A stretch of 64,000 bases of DNA from NCBI GenBank assembly GCA_963803155.1, contig CAWDMN010000101.1, forward strand, positions 1 to 64,000, in the 5' to 3' direction. The notes under the pieces were generated by a model. The model saw only the letters and a program-made list of their open reading frames with translations, was not told where the DNA came from and did no database searches. This DNA comes from CAWDMN01 sp963803155 (GTDB taxonomy: Bacteria; Acidobacteriota; Terriglobia; Versatilivoradales; Versatilivoraceae). This document shows positions 27,658-37,807 of this stretch, piece by piece. The position numbers and the translations under genes were made by a program. Position 1 is the first letter of the stretch, and each line of letters begins with the position of its first letter.

Positions 27658-27825
27658 ATAGGGCCTTGCTGGAATGAAACCGCGGAGGCCCGGAGGAACG
27701 GAGAGATTTGAGAACTATAGAGAACTGTTGCATCGAGCCAAATCATTAAAGCAGACAAGTTCCAGCCGTCAAAACTCTCCTGCCAAATTCATGAATAGAG
27801 AGGAAGGTTTGCTTTTGCTCAGCAA

Positions 27826-27938
27826 CCTCATCCCGCACCCCTCCTCCTTCAACCTTCAACCTCCATCCTTTACCCCCGATCCTCAACCCTCGACTCTTAT
27901 CCCTCATCCTTCATCCTTCCTCCTTTTTTTCTCTCCTT
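27826..27938 (+). repeat. pyrimidine-rich short tandem repeat tract
   Basis: About 110 bases almost free of G on the plus strand, built from loose 7-9 base units such as CCTTCAACC, CCTCATCC and CCTTCATCC. It lies in the 337-base gap between coaBC and the DNA glycosylase gene, which holds no coding frame. It resembles the short tandemly repeated sequences scattered in many bacterial genomes. Confidence 0.6.
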
Positions 27939-27994
27939 GACTAAGGTAGAATCATGCCGGTTCTTCGAATTGAAATGGGCGCGGTGGATGGTTT

Positions 27995-28813
27995 ATGAAC
28001 GACAATAGGACCTGGTTGTTAGAGCAATTGAAAGAACACTTGGAATTCATGCAGGAATTGGGGATTGATGCCGTTTCACCCGAAGTGTTGAATTCCATGA
28101 AGAAGCCCATGGTTCAGCCGCGCCCGAGACCCGATACATCACTAATACCGGAAGCCATGCCAAAAGATAAAACTGGAAGAAGAAAACAGGCAGTCCCTCC
28201 TGTCGTTGCATCCTTTGGGGACACGGTCCCCCCCACTCCGCGTTTTTCCACCTTGGAAGCCATTCGGGAAGAAATCGGCGACTGCCGCCGCTGCAAACTT
28301 TGCAATGGCCGGACCAACATTGTCTTTGGATCCGGCAATCCCAAGGCCAGACTGGTTTTTGTGGGGGAAGGACCGGGCGCTGATGAAGATGCGCAGGGAC
28401 TGCCCTTCGTCGGAAAAGCCGGACAATTACTGACCAAAATCATTGAGTCCATCCAGATGACGCGAGACGAGGTCTACATTTGCAATGTCATCAAATGCCG
28501 CCCCCCCAGCAACCGCGTGCCCGAAAAAGATGAAGTGGCCGCCTGTTCACCTTTCATGCGAGATCAACTCGAGGTGATTTGCCCCAGCATCATTTGTTGC
28601 CTGGGCGCCACGGCAGCTCAGACTCTTCTGGAAACAACGGCATTCATGGGGAAGCTGCGCGGCCGTTTTTATGATTTTCATGGCTCCCAATTAATCGTTA
28701 CCTACCACCCCGCCTACCTCCTGCGCAACCCTGCCGCCAAAAGAGATGTGTGGGAAGATATGAAGAAAATCCGGGCACTGATGGAGAGCGAAAAAGAGGC
28801 CGGCCGGTGGTAG
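27995..28813 (+). CDS. family 4 (iron-sulfur) uracil-DNA glycosylase
   Basis: 272 residues. It removes uracil from DNA in base excision repair. The iron-sulfur cysteines begin at CRRCKLC, followed by the active-site segment FVGEGPGADEDAQGLPFVGK, then CNVIKCRPPSNR, ACSPF and the C-terminal YHPAYLLRNP. An N-terminal extension of about 85 residues, rich in charged residues and proline, precedes the domain and is common in Type-4 enzymes of this phylum. The start is preceded by GGTGGATGG. It is followed by priA. Confidence 0.9.
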   Translation: MNDNRTWLLEQLKEHLEFMQELGIDAVSPEVLNSMKKPMVQPRPRPDTSLIPEAMPKDKTGRRKQAVPPVVASFGDTVPPTPRFSTLEAIREEIGDCRRCKLCNGRTNIVFGSGNPKARLVFVGEGPGADEDAQGLPFVGKAGQLLTKIIESIQMTRDEVYICNVIKCRPPSNRVPEKDEVAACSPFMRDQLEVICPSIICCLGATAAQTLLETTAFMGKLRGRFYDFHGSQLIVTYHPAYLLRNPAAKRDVWEDMKKIRALMESEKEAGRW

Positions 28814-28988
28814 TGGGATTCAGGCATTGAAATTTCGGATCTGGACGCAACAGAGGCGTGGAGATTCAGAAGCAGGCCGTAGGGGCCGGGAATCTCGGGG
28901 TCCATCTGTTGATCCCGAAGGCCCGGGGAAAAATCTCGTCAGCACTTATCTGTTCCGCGTTTATCCGCGTTCATTCAAACCATAAATC

Positions 28989-31445
28989 ATGTTTACCGAA
29001 ATTGCCTTGCCGCTGCCGATGCGGCAGACCTTCATCTATCGCGTTTCTCCTCCCTTGGCTGGACTGCTCGAACCGGGCCAGCGCGTCCTGGTTCCCTTTC
29101 AGAACCGCAAAATGACCGGGATCGTCGTAGGGACGACGGAGATTCTGCCGGTAGGATCTCCCAAGACGGAAAATCTCCGAGAAATCCTTTCACTTCAGGA
29201 TGGTCATTCTCTTTTGTCACGGGAATTACTGGAACTGGCCCGCTGGGTGTCCGATTATTATTTTGCCCCCCTGGGAGAAGTCCTGCGAGCTTGCTTCCCT
29301 CCCAACGCCCAGATGGAGAGCTCCCGGCATGTCGGCCTTACCGCGAAGGGCCGCGAAATCTTAGAGGCGAGATCCGCTGAAAATTTCACAAACACGACGG
29401 ATCGGCAGTTTTTGGAATTCCTGGCGGAGCACGGCAGTCTTGAAATCAAGGAAATAAAAAAGCGGACGGGCGAAACCTGGAATGGAAGCCGATTGCGGCG
29501 GCTTGGGGAAGAAGGCTGGATCGAATATACGCATCAATTGCCGGATTCTATCCCCGGTGAAAAGCTGCAACTAGCCGTTTCGTTGGTGGAAAACTGGCGG
29601 GAGCGTGTTCCCTCGACCCGGCTCACATCATTGCAACAAATCGTAATTGAACGGCTTGCCTCCGAGGCTTCACCCGTTTTGCTGGCGCGGTTGTTGGAGG
29701 AATTGTCCCTTTCCCAGACCACGGTCCGCTCCCTTGAAAAAAAAGGGCTGGCCATAATTTCCGCGGAAAGAGTCCAGCGGGACCCATTTAAAGCGCTGGC
29801 AGATTTTGCCACTTCAGGCCGGCCGGTCCACACCCAAGAACAAGGGGCCGTTCTGGAAGAACTTTCTCGGGCAATGGAGGAAGAAAAGTTCTGCCCATAT
29901 TTATTGCATGGGGTGACCGGCAGCGGCAAAACGGAAATTTATCTTTTCCTGATCGAACAGCTGCTGAGCCAGGGGAAGAGCAGCCTGGTGCTGATGCCTG
30001 AAATCGGGCTGACGCCGCGGGCTGCCGCGGAATTTCGCGCCCGCTTAGGTGAAAAGGTGGCCATCCTTCATAGTGCTTTATCGGATGGAGAGCGGCATGA
30101 CGAGTGGTGGCGCATCCAGCGCGGCGAGGCCAGAGTCGTCATCGGCACTCGTTCCGCCATTTTTGCTCCCGTTCGCGATCTACGGCTCGTCGTGGTGGAT
30201 GAGGAACACGATCCTTCCTACAAGCAACAGGAATCGCCCCGCTATCATGGCCGGGATACCGCCTTGATGCGAGCCAAACTCAACCAGGCCCTGGTGGTTT
30301 TGGGATCTGCCACACCCGCGGTGGAAAGCTTTTACAATGCCAAGCATGGGAAATACCGTCTCCTCCAAATGCGCTCCCGCGTTCAAGAACGCCCCCTCCC
30401 GCAAGTCCGGTTGGTGGATATGCGAGAAGATTTTCGTCAATCGGAAAAAAAATCGGCATTGTCTAGTTCGCTGCAGTCTGCTATCCAACAGCGCTTGCGG
30501 GAGCATCGACAGACCCTGATCTTGCTCAACCGCCGCGGCTATTCCGCGTCTTTGCTCTGTCGCGGTTGCGGGGAAAATTTTCCCTGCAAATATTGCAGCA
30601 TTCCCCTTTCCTATCATAAGCGCCGGGATTTATTGCTTTGCCATTATTGCGATTTTCAAATGCGGCTTCCCAAAACCTGCCCGAAATGCGGCAGCGCCCA
30701 CCTCTTCCTGGTCGGAGAGGGCACGGAAAAAATTGAGATTCTGCTTGGGAATGCCTTTCCCGAAGCTCGCATTGAACGGCTGGACCGGGATGTCGTCCAA
30801 CGCAAGAACGCCCGGACGGAAATATTGAGCCGGTTCCAAAAAGGGGATATCGATATTCTGGTGGGAACTCAAATGATTTCCAAGGGTCACGACTTCCCCG
30901 GAGTAACTCTGGCTGGAATTCTCTCCGCCGATATTCCACTTTCCTTTCCTGATTTTCGCGCAGCGGAGAGGACCTTCCAATTGTTATCCCAGATGGCGGG
31001 GCGGTCCGGGCGAGGCGAATGGACGGGTGAAGTGATGATCCAGACTTTCTTGCCGGAACATTATTGCCTCAAATTTGTCGAACAGCACGACTATGAAGGG
31101 TTTTACGAAAAGGAAATCCGATTCCGCCGGATGATGCATTATCCTCCTTTTGCCGCTCTGGCGGTCATCCATGTTTGCGATAAAGATCTGAATGCTGCCT
31201 CTTCAACGATTCAAAAAGCGGGGAAATGGTTGGAAAAAAACCTGCCATCGGGAATTCGGTTGCTTGGTCCTGCGCCGGCTCCGTTGGCCCGATTAAGGTC
31301 TGAACACCGTTTTCAGATCCTCTTAAAATCAGCGACCCGGCAGCAATTGCATGGGCTTTTCAGCCAATTTCTAGAACAAGCTAGCCAGGAGGGAATTGAT
31401 CTGCGGAAAATTCAGATCGATGTCGATCCGGCGAATTTGATGTGA
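28989..31445 (+). CDS. priA: primosomal protein N' (replication restart helicase)
   Basis: 818 residues, a superfamily 2 DNA helicase that reloads replication at broken forks. The N-terminal DNA-binding part starts with MFTEIALPLPMRQTFIYRV. Helicase motifs are HGVTGSGKTEIY (Walker A) and DEEHDPSYKQ (Walker B). Eight zinc-ligand cysteines lie in CRGCGENFPCKYC and in CHYC...CPKCG. The segments GTQMISKGHDFPGVTL and AGRSGRGEW are motifs V and VI. The protein is about 85 residues longer than the E. coli one, with insertions before the helicase core. Confidence 0.97.
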   Translation: MFTEIALPLPMRQTFIYRVSPPLAGLLEPGQRVLVPFQNRKMTGIVVGTTEILPVGSPKTENLREILSLQDGHSLLSRELLELARWVSDYYFAPLGEVLRACFPPNAQMESSRHVGLTAKGREILEARSAENFTNTTDRQFLEFLAEHGSLEIKEIKKRTGETWNGSRLRRLGEEGWIEYTHQLPDSIPGEKLQLAVSLVENWRERVPSTRLTSLQQIVIERLASEASPVLLARLLEELSLSQTTVRSLEKKGLAIISAERVQRDPFKALADFATSGRPVHTQEQGAVLEELSRAMEEEKFCPYLLHGVTGSGKTEIYLFLIEQLLSQGKSSLVLMPEIGLTPRAAAEFRARLGEKVAILHSALSDGERHDEWWRIQRGEARVVIGTRSAIFAPVRDLRLVVVDEEHDPSYKQQESPRYHGRDTALMRAKLNQALVVLGSATPAVESFYNAKHGKYRLLQMRSRVQERPLPQVRLVDMREDFRQSEKKSALSSSLQSAIQQRLREHRQTLILLNRRGYSASLLCRGCGENFPCKYCSIPLSYHKRRDLLLCHYCDFQMRLPKTCPKCGSAHLFLVGEGTEKIEILLGNAFPEARIERLDRDVVQRKNARTEILSRFQKGDIDILVGTQMISKGHDFPGVTLAGILSADIPLSFPDFRAAERTFQLLSQMAGRSGRGEWTGEVMIQTFLPEHYCLKFVEQHDYEGFYEKEIRFRRMMHYPPFAALAVIHVCDKDLNAASSTIQKAGKWLEKNLPSGIRLLGPAPAPLARLRSEHRFQILLKSATRQQLHGLFSQFLEQASQEGIDLRKIQIDVDPANLM

Positions 31446-31651
31446 AGGGCATTTCATGTTGTCCGACAACTCCATTCAATAGACATTACCATGGGATTGA
31501 GAACAATCATGGCGGGCAAGAGTTGGAAGTGTTGTGTCTCGGCGGCGGCTCCAGGAATCACCGACGATGGATAGGGGCGTCCCGTCCTAGGCCACTTTTT
31601 TTTCAAGAATCCGCCCCATGGATCCCCACAAGGCAGGGAAACAGGCTGGCT

Positions 31652-31675
31652 GGGGGGGGGGGGGGGGGGGGGGGG
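31652..31675 (+). repeat. run of 24 G
   Basis: An uninterrupted tract of 24 G in the gap between priA and the PilZ gene (31446-31911). It may be a phase-variable or G-quadruplex-prone tract or a sequencing artefact. I see no reading frame that spans it convincingly. Confidence 0.95.
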
Positions 31676-31782
31676 AGATGCCGTGCCCTCAGCGGCGCTT
31701 GAGGGAAGAAGGGTGCGAAGGGCGGGATGAGGGCATCCTGCCTCCATCAAGGTTGCAGGCTGCATCGGGTTCGCATTCCCAT

Positions 31783-31811
31783 TTGAAATTGGGTGCGGCC
31801 CATTTTACATT
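31783..31811 (+). promoter_or_regulatory. candidate sigma70-type promoter for the PilZ gene
   Basis: TTGAAA, 17-base spacer, TACATT, about 100 bases before the PilZ start codon. Both boxes are four of six or better to consensus. Confidence 0.4.
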
Positions 31812-31911
31812 CATGACAGAAAGACCAGAATCCGTTATGATGACGGATTATTTATTCTGCTCTTCGCGATAGAGAGCGCTTTCTGATCCGATTTTGGCCA
31901 GGAGCCTAGTA

Positions 31912-32580
31912 ATGTCAGCCGACATCCCGTTTGATGAAATATTTTTTGCAGACCAAATTAAAGAGATCACCGTTTCCTCTCTGGAGCGAACGGTTTTTCC
32001 TTATAAAGCCCACTCCATTGTATTTCAAGGTGGAATGGTGACATTGCAAATGCTTCCGGGACGCCCCATTAATTTGAACAAAAATGAGAAAGTCAGTGTG
32101 GCTTTTGTGAAACAAAACACCGTTTACCGCTTCAAAGCCATTGTTCAGACTTATGGAGTCCGCGGGCCTCTTAAATTAGTGGCTCATCCCGACTCGGATA
32201 TTGAAAAGGTCAAGGAAAGGGATCATCAGAGGATTGATTGTCAGATTCAGGTCTACATGGCCGAACGGGTCGAAATCCGGGGGCGATGGGGGACTAAGGT
32301 GGAAGAGTCTGCCACCATTCAGAATATCAGCGGTGCGGGCGTGCTGGTGCGGGCCCAATATCAGGCCAAAATAGGATCGATCTTCAAGATTCGATTTATT
32401 CTTCCCAACAATACGCAGACCATCAGTGCCTACATGGAAGTCGTTTGCCAGGAACCGGATTTTTCAGAAGGTTCCGAGGGATTCCAATTAATAGCCATGA
32501 AGTTTCTGGCCCTTCCGGAAATGATGCTCCAGGATATCGAGCAATATGTGGAGAATGTCCTCACGAATCAAGCGGGTTGA
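31912..32580 (+). CDS. YcgR-like PilZ-domain protein (cyclic di-GMP effector)
   Basis: 222 residues in two parts. The N-terminal beta-rich domain (about 1-98) resembles the YcgR amino-terminal domain. The PilZ domain (about 100-220) has the cyclic di-GMP signature RxxxR as RDHQR at residues 103-107 and the second motif NISGAGVLV. Such proteins bind cyclic di-GMP and alter motility, exopolysaccharide or secretion. ATG at 31912 has AGGAG seven bases ahead; a TTG 18 bases earlier is in frame but less likely. The partner is unknown, and the next gene is convergent. Confidence 0.85.
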   Translation: MSADIPFDEIFFADQIKEITVSSLERTVFPYKAHSIVFQGGMVTLQMLPGRPINLNKNEKVSVAFVKQNTVYRFKAIVQTYGVRGPLKLVAHPDSDIEKVKERDHQRIDCQIQVYMAERVEIRGRWGTKVEESATIQNISGAGVLVRAQYQAKIGSIFKIRFILPNNTQTISAYMEVVCQEPDFSEGSEGFQLIAMKFLALPEMMLQDIEQYVENVLTNQAG

Positions 32581-32614
32581 TCGGCCTTCCCTTTCGCCAG
32601 ATTCATTTGCCCGG

Positions 32615-33679
32615 TCATTGATTGGGTCCTACGTTCCCGAGGGGACTTTCCTTCGCCGCTTCCAACAAAGCCAATGCCATGGAAAGCACGACGGGGCCAA
32701 GTAAAATTCCCAAGAGTCCAAACACCTGCAGTCCCCCCATCACTGAAAAGAAAATCAGCAATTCATGCATTTGCGTTTTCTTTCCAATCAGGATGGGACG
32801 CAAAATATTGTCGGCCATTCCGATAACCAGGGTCCCCCAGCCTATGAGAACCAGCGCCTTTATCCAGTGACCCGTGAGGAGCAGGATGAGGGCGGCGGGG
32901 AGCCAGACAATGAAGGCGCCAAGCAGGGGAATCAGCGACATAAAGACCATCACAACACTCCAGACCAAAGCCGATGGAATTCCCAAACACCAGAACATGA
33001 ATCCACCCAAGGTCCCCTGTATGATTGCAATGGACATCACTCCTAGCACGCTGGCATTGATCATCTCCCGAGTTTTATGCACTAGCATACTGCTTCGCGA
33101 ACGATCCAGGGGAATCAAGTGAGGCAATAACCCGACAATCTGCTCGTGATCGCGAAGAAGATAATACATGGTGAAGAGAATCAGGAATCCCGACACCACT
33201 ATTCCCATGGCGCCTCCCAAAATGTTCATGGTGTTTTCCATGACGAACTGGGCGCTGTTCTTCAAAACCTGCTTTAATTCCTCTGAAGCCATTAGCGTAT
33301 CCAGATTGGAGTACTTTTTGAATAAGAGCAACACGGATTGGATCCGGTTGTTGGGGTCGGGATGAGCCAGGGCATTTTGGATGAAGGCTTGTATGTTGCC
33401 GGCCAGGACCGCGGCTTCGGAAATGACCGCCAGCATGATCAATGAAATTGGAATGATTACGATGGTCAGAATTAAAACAATAGTCAGCAAGGAACAAAGG
33501 CTGGGATTTTTGACTCGTTTCAAGAGCATCTGATGCAAAGGGAAAAAAACGGTGACCAGGACCGTCGCTCCTATTAATACGAAAATGAAAGGCTGCAGCA
33601 TTTTCCAACACAGATATACCATGAGAGTCGTGATCACCAACCAGCCGAGCCATTGCAGATTTTGTCGGTTTTCAGTCAT
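32615..33679 (-). CDS. AI-2E family permease
   Basis: 354 residues with about eight hydrophobic helices, one large soluble loop in the middle and the family's C-terminal segments (ALVWSVVMVFMSLIPLLGAF and GLLGILLGPVVLS). The family includes the E. coli TqsA autoinducer exporter and sodium/proton antiporters, so the substrate cannot be given. GGGAGGAAAG directly ahead of ATG 33679 fixes the start; the frame is open to 33766. A TATAAT box on the minus strand at 33830-33825 may be part of its promoter. It is convergent with the PilZ gene. Confidence 0.85.
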   Translation of the reverse strand: MTENRQNLQWLGWLVITTLMVYLCWKMLQPFIFVLIGATVLVTVFFPLHQMLLKRVKNPSLCSLLTIVLILTIVIIPISLIMLAVISEAAVLAGNIQAFIQNALAHPDPNNRIQSVLLLFKKYSNLDTLMASEELKQVLKNSAQFVMENTMNILGGAMGIVVSGFLILFTMYYLLRDHEQIVGLLPHLIPLDRSRSSMLVHKTREMINASVLGVMSIAIIQGTLGGFMFWCLGIPSALVWSVVMVFMSLIPLLGAFIVWLPAALILLLTGHWIKALVLIGWGTLVIGMADNILRPILIGKKTQMHELLIFFSVMGGLQVFGLLGILLGPVVLSMALALLEAAKESPLGNVGPNQ

Positions 33680-34248
33680 ACTTTCCTCCCGCCAACTTGT
33701 TTGAATCGCAATTTGCAGATCAAGTGTTGAGCCGTCTTCCCTTTTAGTCCCTTCAAACTCGGACATAGTCTAGCCAAAAAAAAGAGACCCTTGTAGGCAG
33801 ATAGACGACAGAAAATGAAGTGCCATTATAGCTGACCTGGTTGTTTTGCGACAGCAAGAGCTGACCATTCGAATCCCCCCCCTGACTGAATTATTCTGCA
33901 TGTGGGATTCTCCTGTGGCCGCCGATCAATTGAGTCGTGTGAGAACTTCACTCTGCGGATGAATTATAGCAAGCGGTCAAAGTAGTCTCCGTTTTGTATT
34001 GATTTTGTCTCTGTGTCGAAAAAACGCTGAAGGGCAAATCTGTGCCGTTACGGAATATGACTCTCTCTCGTGTTAACCTATTAAGGATCGAGCTCTGCGA
34101 TCCCCAGAAATTCCTGCAGAGATGGCGCTGGAGATGGAACAACTATTTGGCTGCGAAAAAAAATGAATCCTTTAGGGTTTTCAAATATCTAAAGTCAATA
34201 GTTTGAAGTTTCAGTCGCGGAGTCGGATGAAGAAAAACGGAGGAATAA
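33680..34248. other. divergent upstream region, gene-free
   Basis: The 569 bases between the AI-2E permease and the small membrane protein hold a minus-strand TATAAT at 33825-33830, without a good -35. I see no coding frame, hairpin or repeat of note in the rest. Confidence 0.4.
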
Positions 34249-34437
34249 ATGAGCATGGAACGTTGGATACGAGTGATTGCGGGGACATTTGTGCTGGCCA
34301 GTCTGGCGCTGGGCCATTGGGTCAGCCCTTACTGGTATCTTTTCACAACTTTTGTGGGACTCAACTTGCTGCAATCTGGATTTACACATTGGTGCCTGAT
34401 GGAAGATATCTTAAAAAAAATCGGTGTGAAGCCATAG
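34249..34437 (+). CDS. small YgaP/DUF2892-type membrane protein
   Basis: 62 residues with two hydrophobic helices. The start SMERWIRVIAGTFVLASLAL and the later FVGLNLLQSGFTHWCLMEDIL are typical of the DUF2892 (YgaP transmembrane) family. GGAGG lies five bases ahead of the ATG. In the family this domain is often attached to a rhodanese; here it stands alone. The function is not known. Confidence 0.85.
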   Translation: MSMERWIRVIAGTFVLASLALGHWVSPYWYLFTTFVGLNLLQSGFTHWCLMEDILKKIGVKP

Positions 34438-35388
34438 GCAAAAAATGATCGGTGTGGTGGAACGTGTGAGGTGCCGCTCATCTCCGCGGGATGACGGTTT
34501 CAAAGGTTAGAACATGCTACTCACCTGCCAGTGCGCCTTATGCGCTGATCAGGTGAAGTCAGCTGGTTGGTTTTTTATTCTCCGGAGGCACAAAGTCACG
34601 GAGGAAGATTTCTTTCCTCAAGATGCCAGAAACATCAAATTCCTTTTTCCCTCCGGGTCACAGTGCTTTTATGAGATCTATTTGTTTTGGCGAACAAAAA
34701 AGCGGATCCAGTGGTAACAGGAGTTTTCGATACTGATGTAAAGATGTTTAACCCGCAAAATTTCCGGTATCTGAGTCAACAAACGCTGAGGTGTCTCCCG
34801 GAAGGCGGCGATCCCTGGTACCGTTGCATGAATTGACATGTCATCGGCACTCATGATAGATACTTCTATAAGTCCCAACTATTCTTCCCTGTAATGGGCA
34901 GTTTTAAAAATATGCCTGATTCTTTTTTCAAGGAGAAGTTTCGGGGGAAGAAGAGCCTCAACGACTCCTTTTGTTTTTGCGAGAATGTCAGTTGACGGAG
35001 AGTGGAGAGTTTTTTGCGCTCAATTCTGCCGAATATCCCTCTGCTCCCTGCATGAGTCGCAAAAACAGGCCCTATTGCGCGCTTACCCGGAATCGGGGTA
35101 AGTCCAATATATTCACTTGCCCCGATTATCATGAATAAATTGTTGGAATTAAATAAAACTCGCGCGGAGACACAGGGACACAGAGGGGGAAAATAAAGCA
35201 TCTTTCAATTCGGTTATTCTCTCTCAGCGACTCTGCTTCTCTGGGCGGAAATAATTGCAATGCCGCATCAGAAATAAAAAAAATGAATGCCAACAAGCTT
35301 GCTTCCCCTGCCCAGGAACAAGGCGCGCGGGCAGATGAGCAGCCATATTGGGGATTACTTCAGCAAAAGAATGTTGATGGAGTGAACG
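34438..35388. other. 950-base gene-free stretch with hairpins
   Basis: No frame here has family character or good coding features. Two structures stand out. TCACCTG at 34521-34527 pairs with CAGGTGA at 34550-34556 around a GCGC/GCGC inner pairing. At 35091-35127 a 13-base-pair stem (AATCGGGGTAAGT with ACTTGCCCCGATT, one wobble) has an 11-base loop. Neither has a T run. The part around 35160 is purine-rich low-complexity (GAGACACAGGGACACAG). A decayed gene or an untranslated RNA cannot be excluded. Confidence 0.35.
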
Positions 35389-36321
35389 ATGACAATGAAG
35401 ATTTTGTTTCAGCATTGGCTCAAGTTCATATTGATGTTTCCTCTTATTATTGTACTGGTTCTCTGTCCCCATTTGCCTCTTGCCGCTTTGGCAGCACCTG
35501 TGCTTGAACCCACCTCAACTTCTGCGCTGACTGCTGGAGAGACTCGATTCGATCAGAAGGGAATCGAACAGGTTTGGGTGCCCGCTGGTTCTTTTTTAAT
35601 GGGAACGGATGAGGCCACGGTTCAGAAACTGAAAGCGCTTAACCCGCCCGGTTTTGTCTTGGGGGAATTGGCAAGTGAACAACCTCAACATGAAGTGCGT
35701 CTGACAACCGGATACTGGATCGATAAATACGAAGTTACCAATAAAGCATTTCGAGCTTTTGTAGAAGATGGCGGGTATCAAAAAAAAAGCTTGTGGTCGG
35801 AAGTAGGTTGGGAGTGGTTAAGCCGGCAATCAATTAAACAACTGCCCCGCCAATGTCTGGGGAATAGGCCGGATAACCCCATCGTCTGCGTGACCTGGCA
35901 TGAAGCTGAAGCCTACGCCAAGTGGCGCGGTGGAGGCTTGCCCACGGAAGCCGAATGGGAATTCGCCGCACGCGGCCCGCAATCGTGGCCTTATCCGTGG
36001 GGCCTTGAATTCGACAGCAGCCGCTGTAACTTGCTTGACAGTAGCGGACCAAGACCGGTCGGAAGTTATTTGACTGGCACCAGTTGGGTAGGGGCGCTCG
36101 ATATGGCTGGGAATGTCATGGAGTGGGTACAAGACTGGTTGGGCAACTACACGACGGGTGCGGCAGAAAACCCAACCGGCCCTGCGCGCGGGAAAATTAA
36201 AGTGGAAAAAGGAGGTTGGTGGGGTGGCCCGTTATTGGTGGCCCGTTCTGCCTACCGCCATTTTGAAGATCCTCCAGAATATGGTGATATCCATATAGGT
36301 TTTCGGGTGGTATCTCCCTAA
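35389..36321 (+). CDS. exported FGE-sulfatase (SUMF1) domain protein lacking the active cysteines
   Basis: 310 residues. A signal peptide (about 1-36) precedes a formylglycine-generating-enzyme-fold domain: VPAGSFLMGTDEA, GYWIDKYEVTNKAFRAFV, LPTEAEWEFAARG and LDMAGNVMEWVQDW. True sulfatase-activating enzymes carry copper-binding cysteines near the C-terminus (GFRCA type); here it reads GFRVV, so formylglycine formation is unlikely. Proteins of this kind may instead be binding proteins or act in other oxidations. No sulfatase gene is in the window. It is upstream of the GH172 gene with a 224-base gap that shows no gene. Confidence 0.8.
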   Translation: MTMKILFQHWLKFILMFPLIIVLVLCPHLPLAALAAPVLEPTSTSALTAGETRFDQKGIEQVWVPAGSFLMGTDEATVQKLKALNPPGFVLGELASEQPQHEVRLTTGYWIDKYEVTNKAFRAFVEDGGYQKKSLWSEVGWEWLSRQSIKQLPRQCLGNRPDNPIVCVTWHEAEAYAKWRGGGLPTEAEWEFAARGPQSWPYPWGLEFDSSRCNLLDSSGPRPVGSYLTGTSWVGALDMAGNVMEWVQDWLGNYTTGAAENPTGPARGKIKVEKGGWWGGPLLVARSAYRHFEDPPEYGDIHIGFRVVSP

Positions 36322-36545
36322 CGGGACGCAATTAGCGCAATTAGACGCAATTAGGGCCAGAGCTTGAAAATTGAATATTCTCGATCGAAGACCAAAGTGA
36401 AAATGATAGCGTCGGGCCAGCAACGTTGCAGGGGCACCAAGCAAAGAGCAGAAGCCTTTTGAGATGTTGGCAACCTCCTCCGGGAACTGGTATATTCACC
36501 GCGAGATTGTCGGTGAATTCATTTTTAACTTTCAGGGGAGGAGCC

Positions 36546-37748
36546 ATGAAGCTTCATTTGGTTTTTTTTACCTTGATGGGAGGAGTCATCCCGCTTTTTT
36601 GTGCTGCCGTTGCCCTCGGTCAGCAATTATTCGATGTGCCGGATCAGATCCAATCCCGCTGGATTTCTTTTGAAAATCTCAATGGGGCAAAAGGGGAAGG
36701 GGGAAAGGTCAACCAGGGGCGCAAAGGCGCTCCCTCCCGTTCGTTAAAAGCGGGCGAGTTGATTACCCTGGCCGATATTGAGGGACCGGGCGTGATTCGC
36801 CGCATCTGGTGCACCATCCGGCGCGAACCCGAATTTTTACGAGGGTTGGTCCTTCGAGTCTATTGGGACAACCAGAAGATCCCTTCCGTGGAAGCGCCTC
36901 TACAAGACTTTTTCGGGATCCCCTTTGCGCGGCAGGTCCCCTTTGAAAGTGCCCTGTTTGCCAATCCCGAAGGACGCTCCTTCAATTGTTTTATTCCGAT
37001 GCCTTTCAGGACCAAAGCCCGCGTCACCATAGAGAATCAATCGCCACAAGCAACGGAACTATTTTTTGACATTGACTATACGCTGGGAGACAAACTTCCA
37101 GAGTCGCTCTGTTATTTTCATGCCCACTACCGCCGTGAAAATCCCACAACTCCGAAGCAGGACTTCATGGTTCTGCCCACCGTTAAAGGAATGGGCCGGT
37201 ATTTGGGATGTAATATCGGAGTCCGTTCCTTCGGCGAATATCAAGAGCCCGTCTGGTTTGGTGAAGGAGAGTTGAAAATTTATCTCGATGGCGACGCCTC
37301 CCATCCCACCCTGGTGGGCACCGGAACCGAGGATTTGGTCGGATCTGCCTGGGGGCTGGGCAAATTCAATCATCTGTATCAGGGTTGTTTGCTTGCGGCG
37401 GCAGAAGATGGTGTTTGGGGTTTCTATCGCTATCATGTTCCCGATCCGGTTTATTTCCACAAAGAGATTCGAGTGGTATTGCAGCAAATCGCAGGATTAA
37501 TGACGGCGGATTATTCCAAACAATTCAAGTCGGGAAATTTTCCGGAACTGGTCGACACTCATAAAAAATTCGATCCGGCCCAGGATACCGGCCCAGACAA
37601 ATGGGCCAATTTCGAAGTCCCTCAGGATGTTTGTGCCACTGCCTATTGGTATCAGACTTTGCCATCTCCTGTATTCCCTGCGCTGGATTCATATCAGGAA
37701 CGGGTGAAAAACCTGGCGATACCCGCCAAAAAGACGCTGGCTCAATGA
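36546..37748 (+). CDS. GH172-family (DUF2961) glycoside hydrolase
   Basis: 400 residues with a signal peptide (about 1-24). The DUF2961 fold is recognised by SRSLKAGELITLADIEGPG, VIRRIWCTI, NQSPQATELFFDIDYT and the active-site stretch GTGTEDLVGSAWG. DUF2961 is now glycoside hydrolase family 172, whose known members act on alpha-D-fructofuranosides / difructose anhydride and on D-arabinofuranosides. GGGGAGGAG just before ATG 36546 sets the start. Neighbours include a fructokinase-type ROK enzyme, which would suit a fructose-containing product, but this link is inference. Confidence 0.85.
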   Translation: MKLHLVFFTLMGGVIPLFCAAVALGQQLFDVPDQIQSRWISFENLNGAKGEGGKVNQGRKGAPSRSLKAGELITLADIEGPGVIRRIWCTIRREPEFLRGLVLRVYWDNQKIPSVEAPLQDFFGIPFARQVPFESALFANPEGRSFNCFIPMPFRTKARVTIENQSPQATELFFDIDYTLGDKLPESLCYFHAHYRRENPTTPKQDFMVLPTVKGMGRYLGCNIGVRSFGEYQEPVWFGEGELKIYLDGDASHPTLVGTGTEDLVGSAWGLGKFNHLYQGCLLAAAEDGVWGFYRYHVPDPVYFHKEIRVVLQQIAGLMTADYSKQFKSGNFPELVDTHKKFDPAQDTGPDKWANFEVPQDVCATAYWYQTLPSPVFPALDSYQERVKNLAIPAKKTLAQ

Positions 37749-37807
37749 TTATGAGGAACTGAGACGAATCGGAAAATCAGATTGCAGTTGAATTAGGAGT
37801 TGTCTCC

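Noticed and set aside
32615..33679. quorum-sensing autoinducer-2 exporter
   Set aside because: The AI-2E family name does not prove the substrate, and no luxS or lsr genes are in the window.
34866..35201. 111-codon minus-strand open frame in a gene-free stretch
   Set aside because: No family resemblance, no ribosome site, and it crosses a strong hairpin and a low-complexity purine tract.
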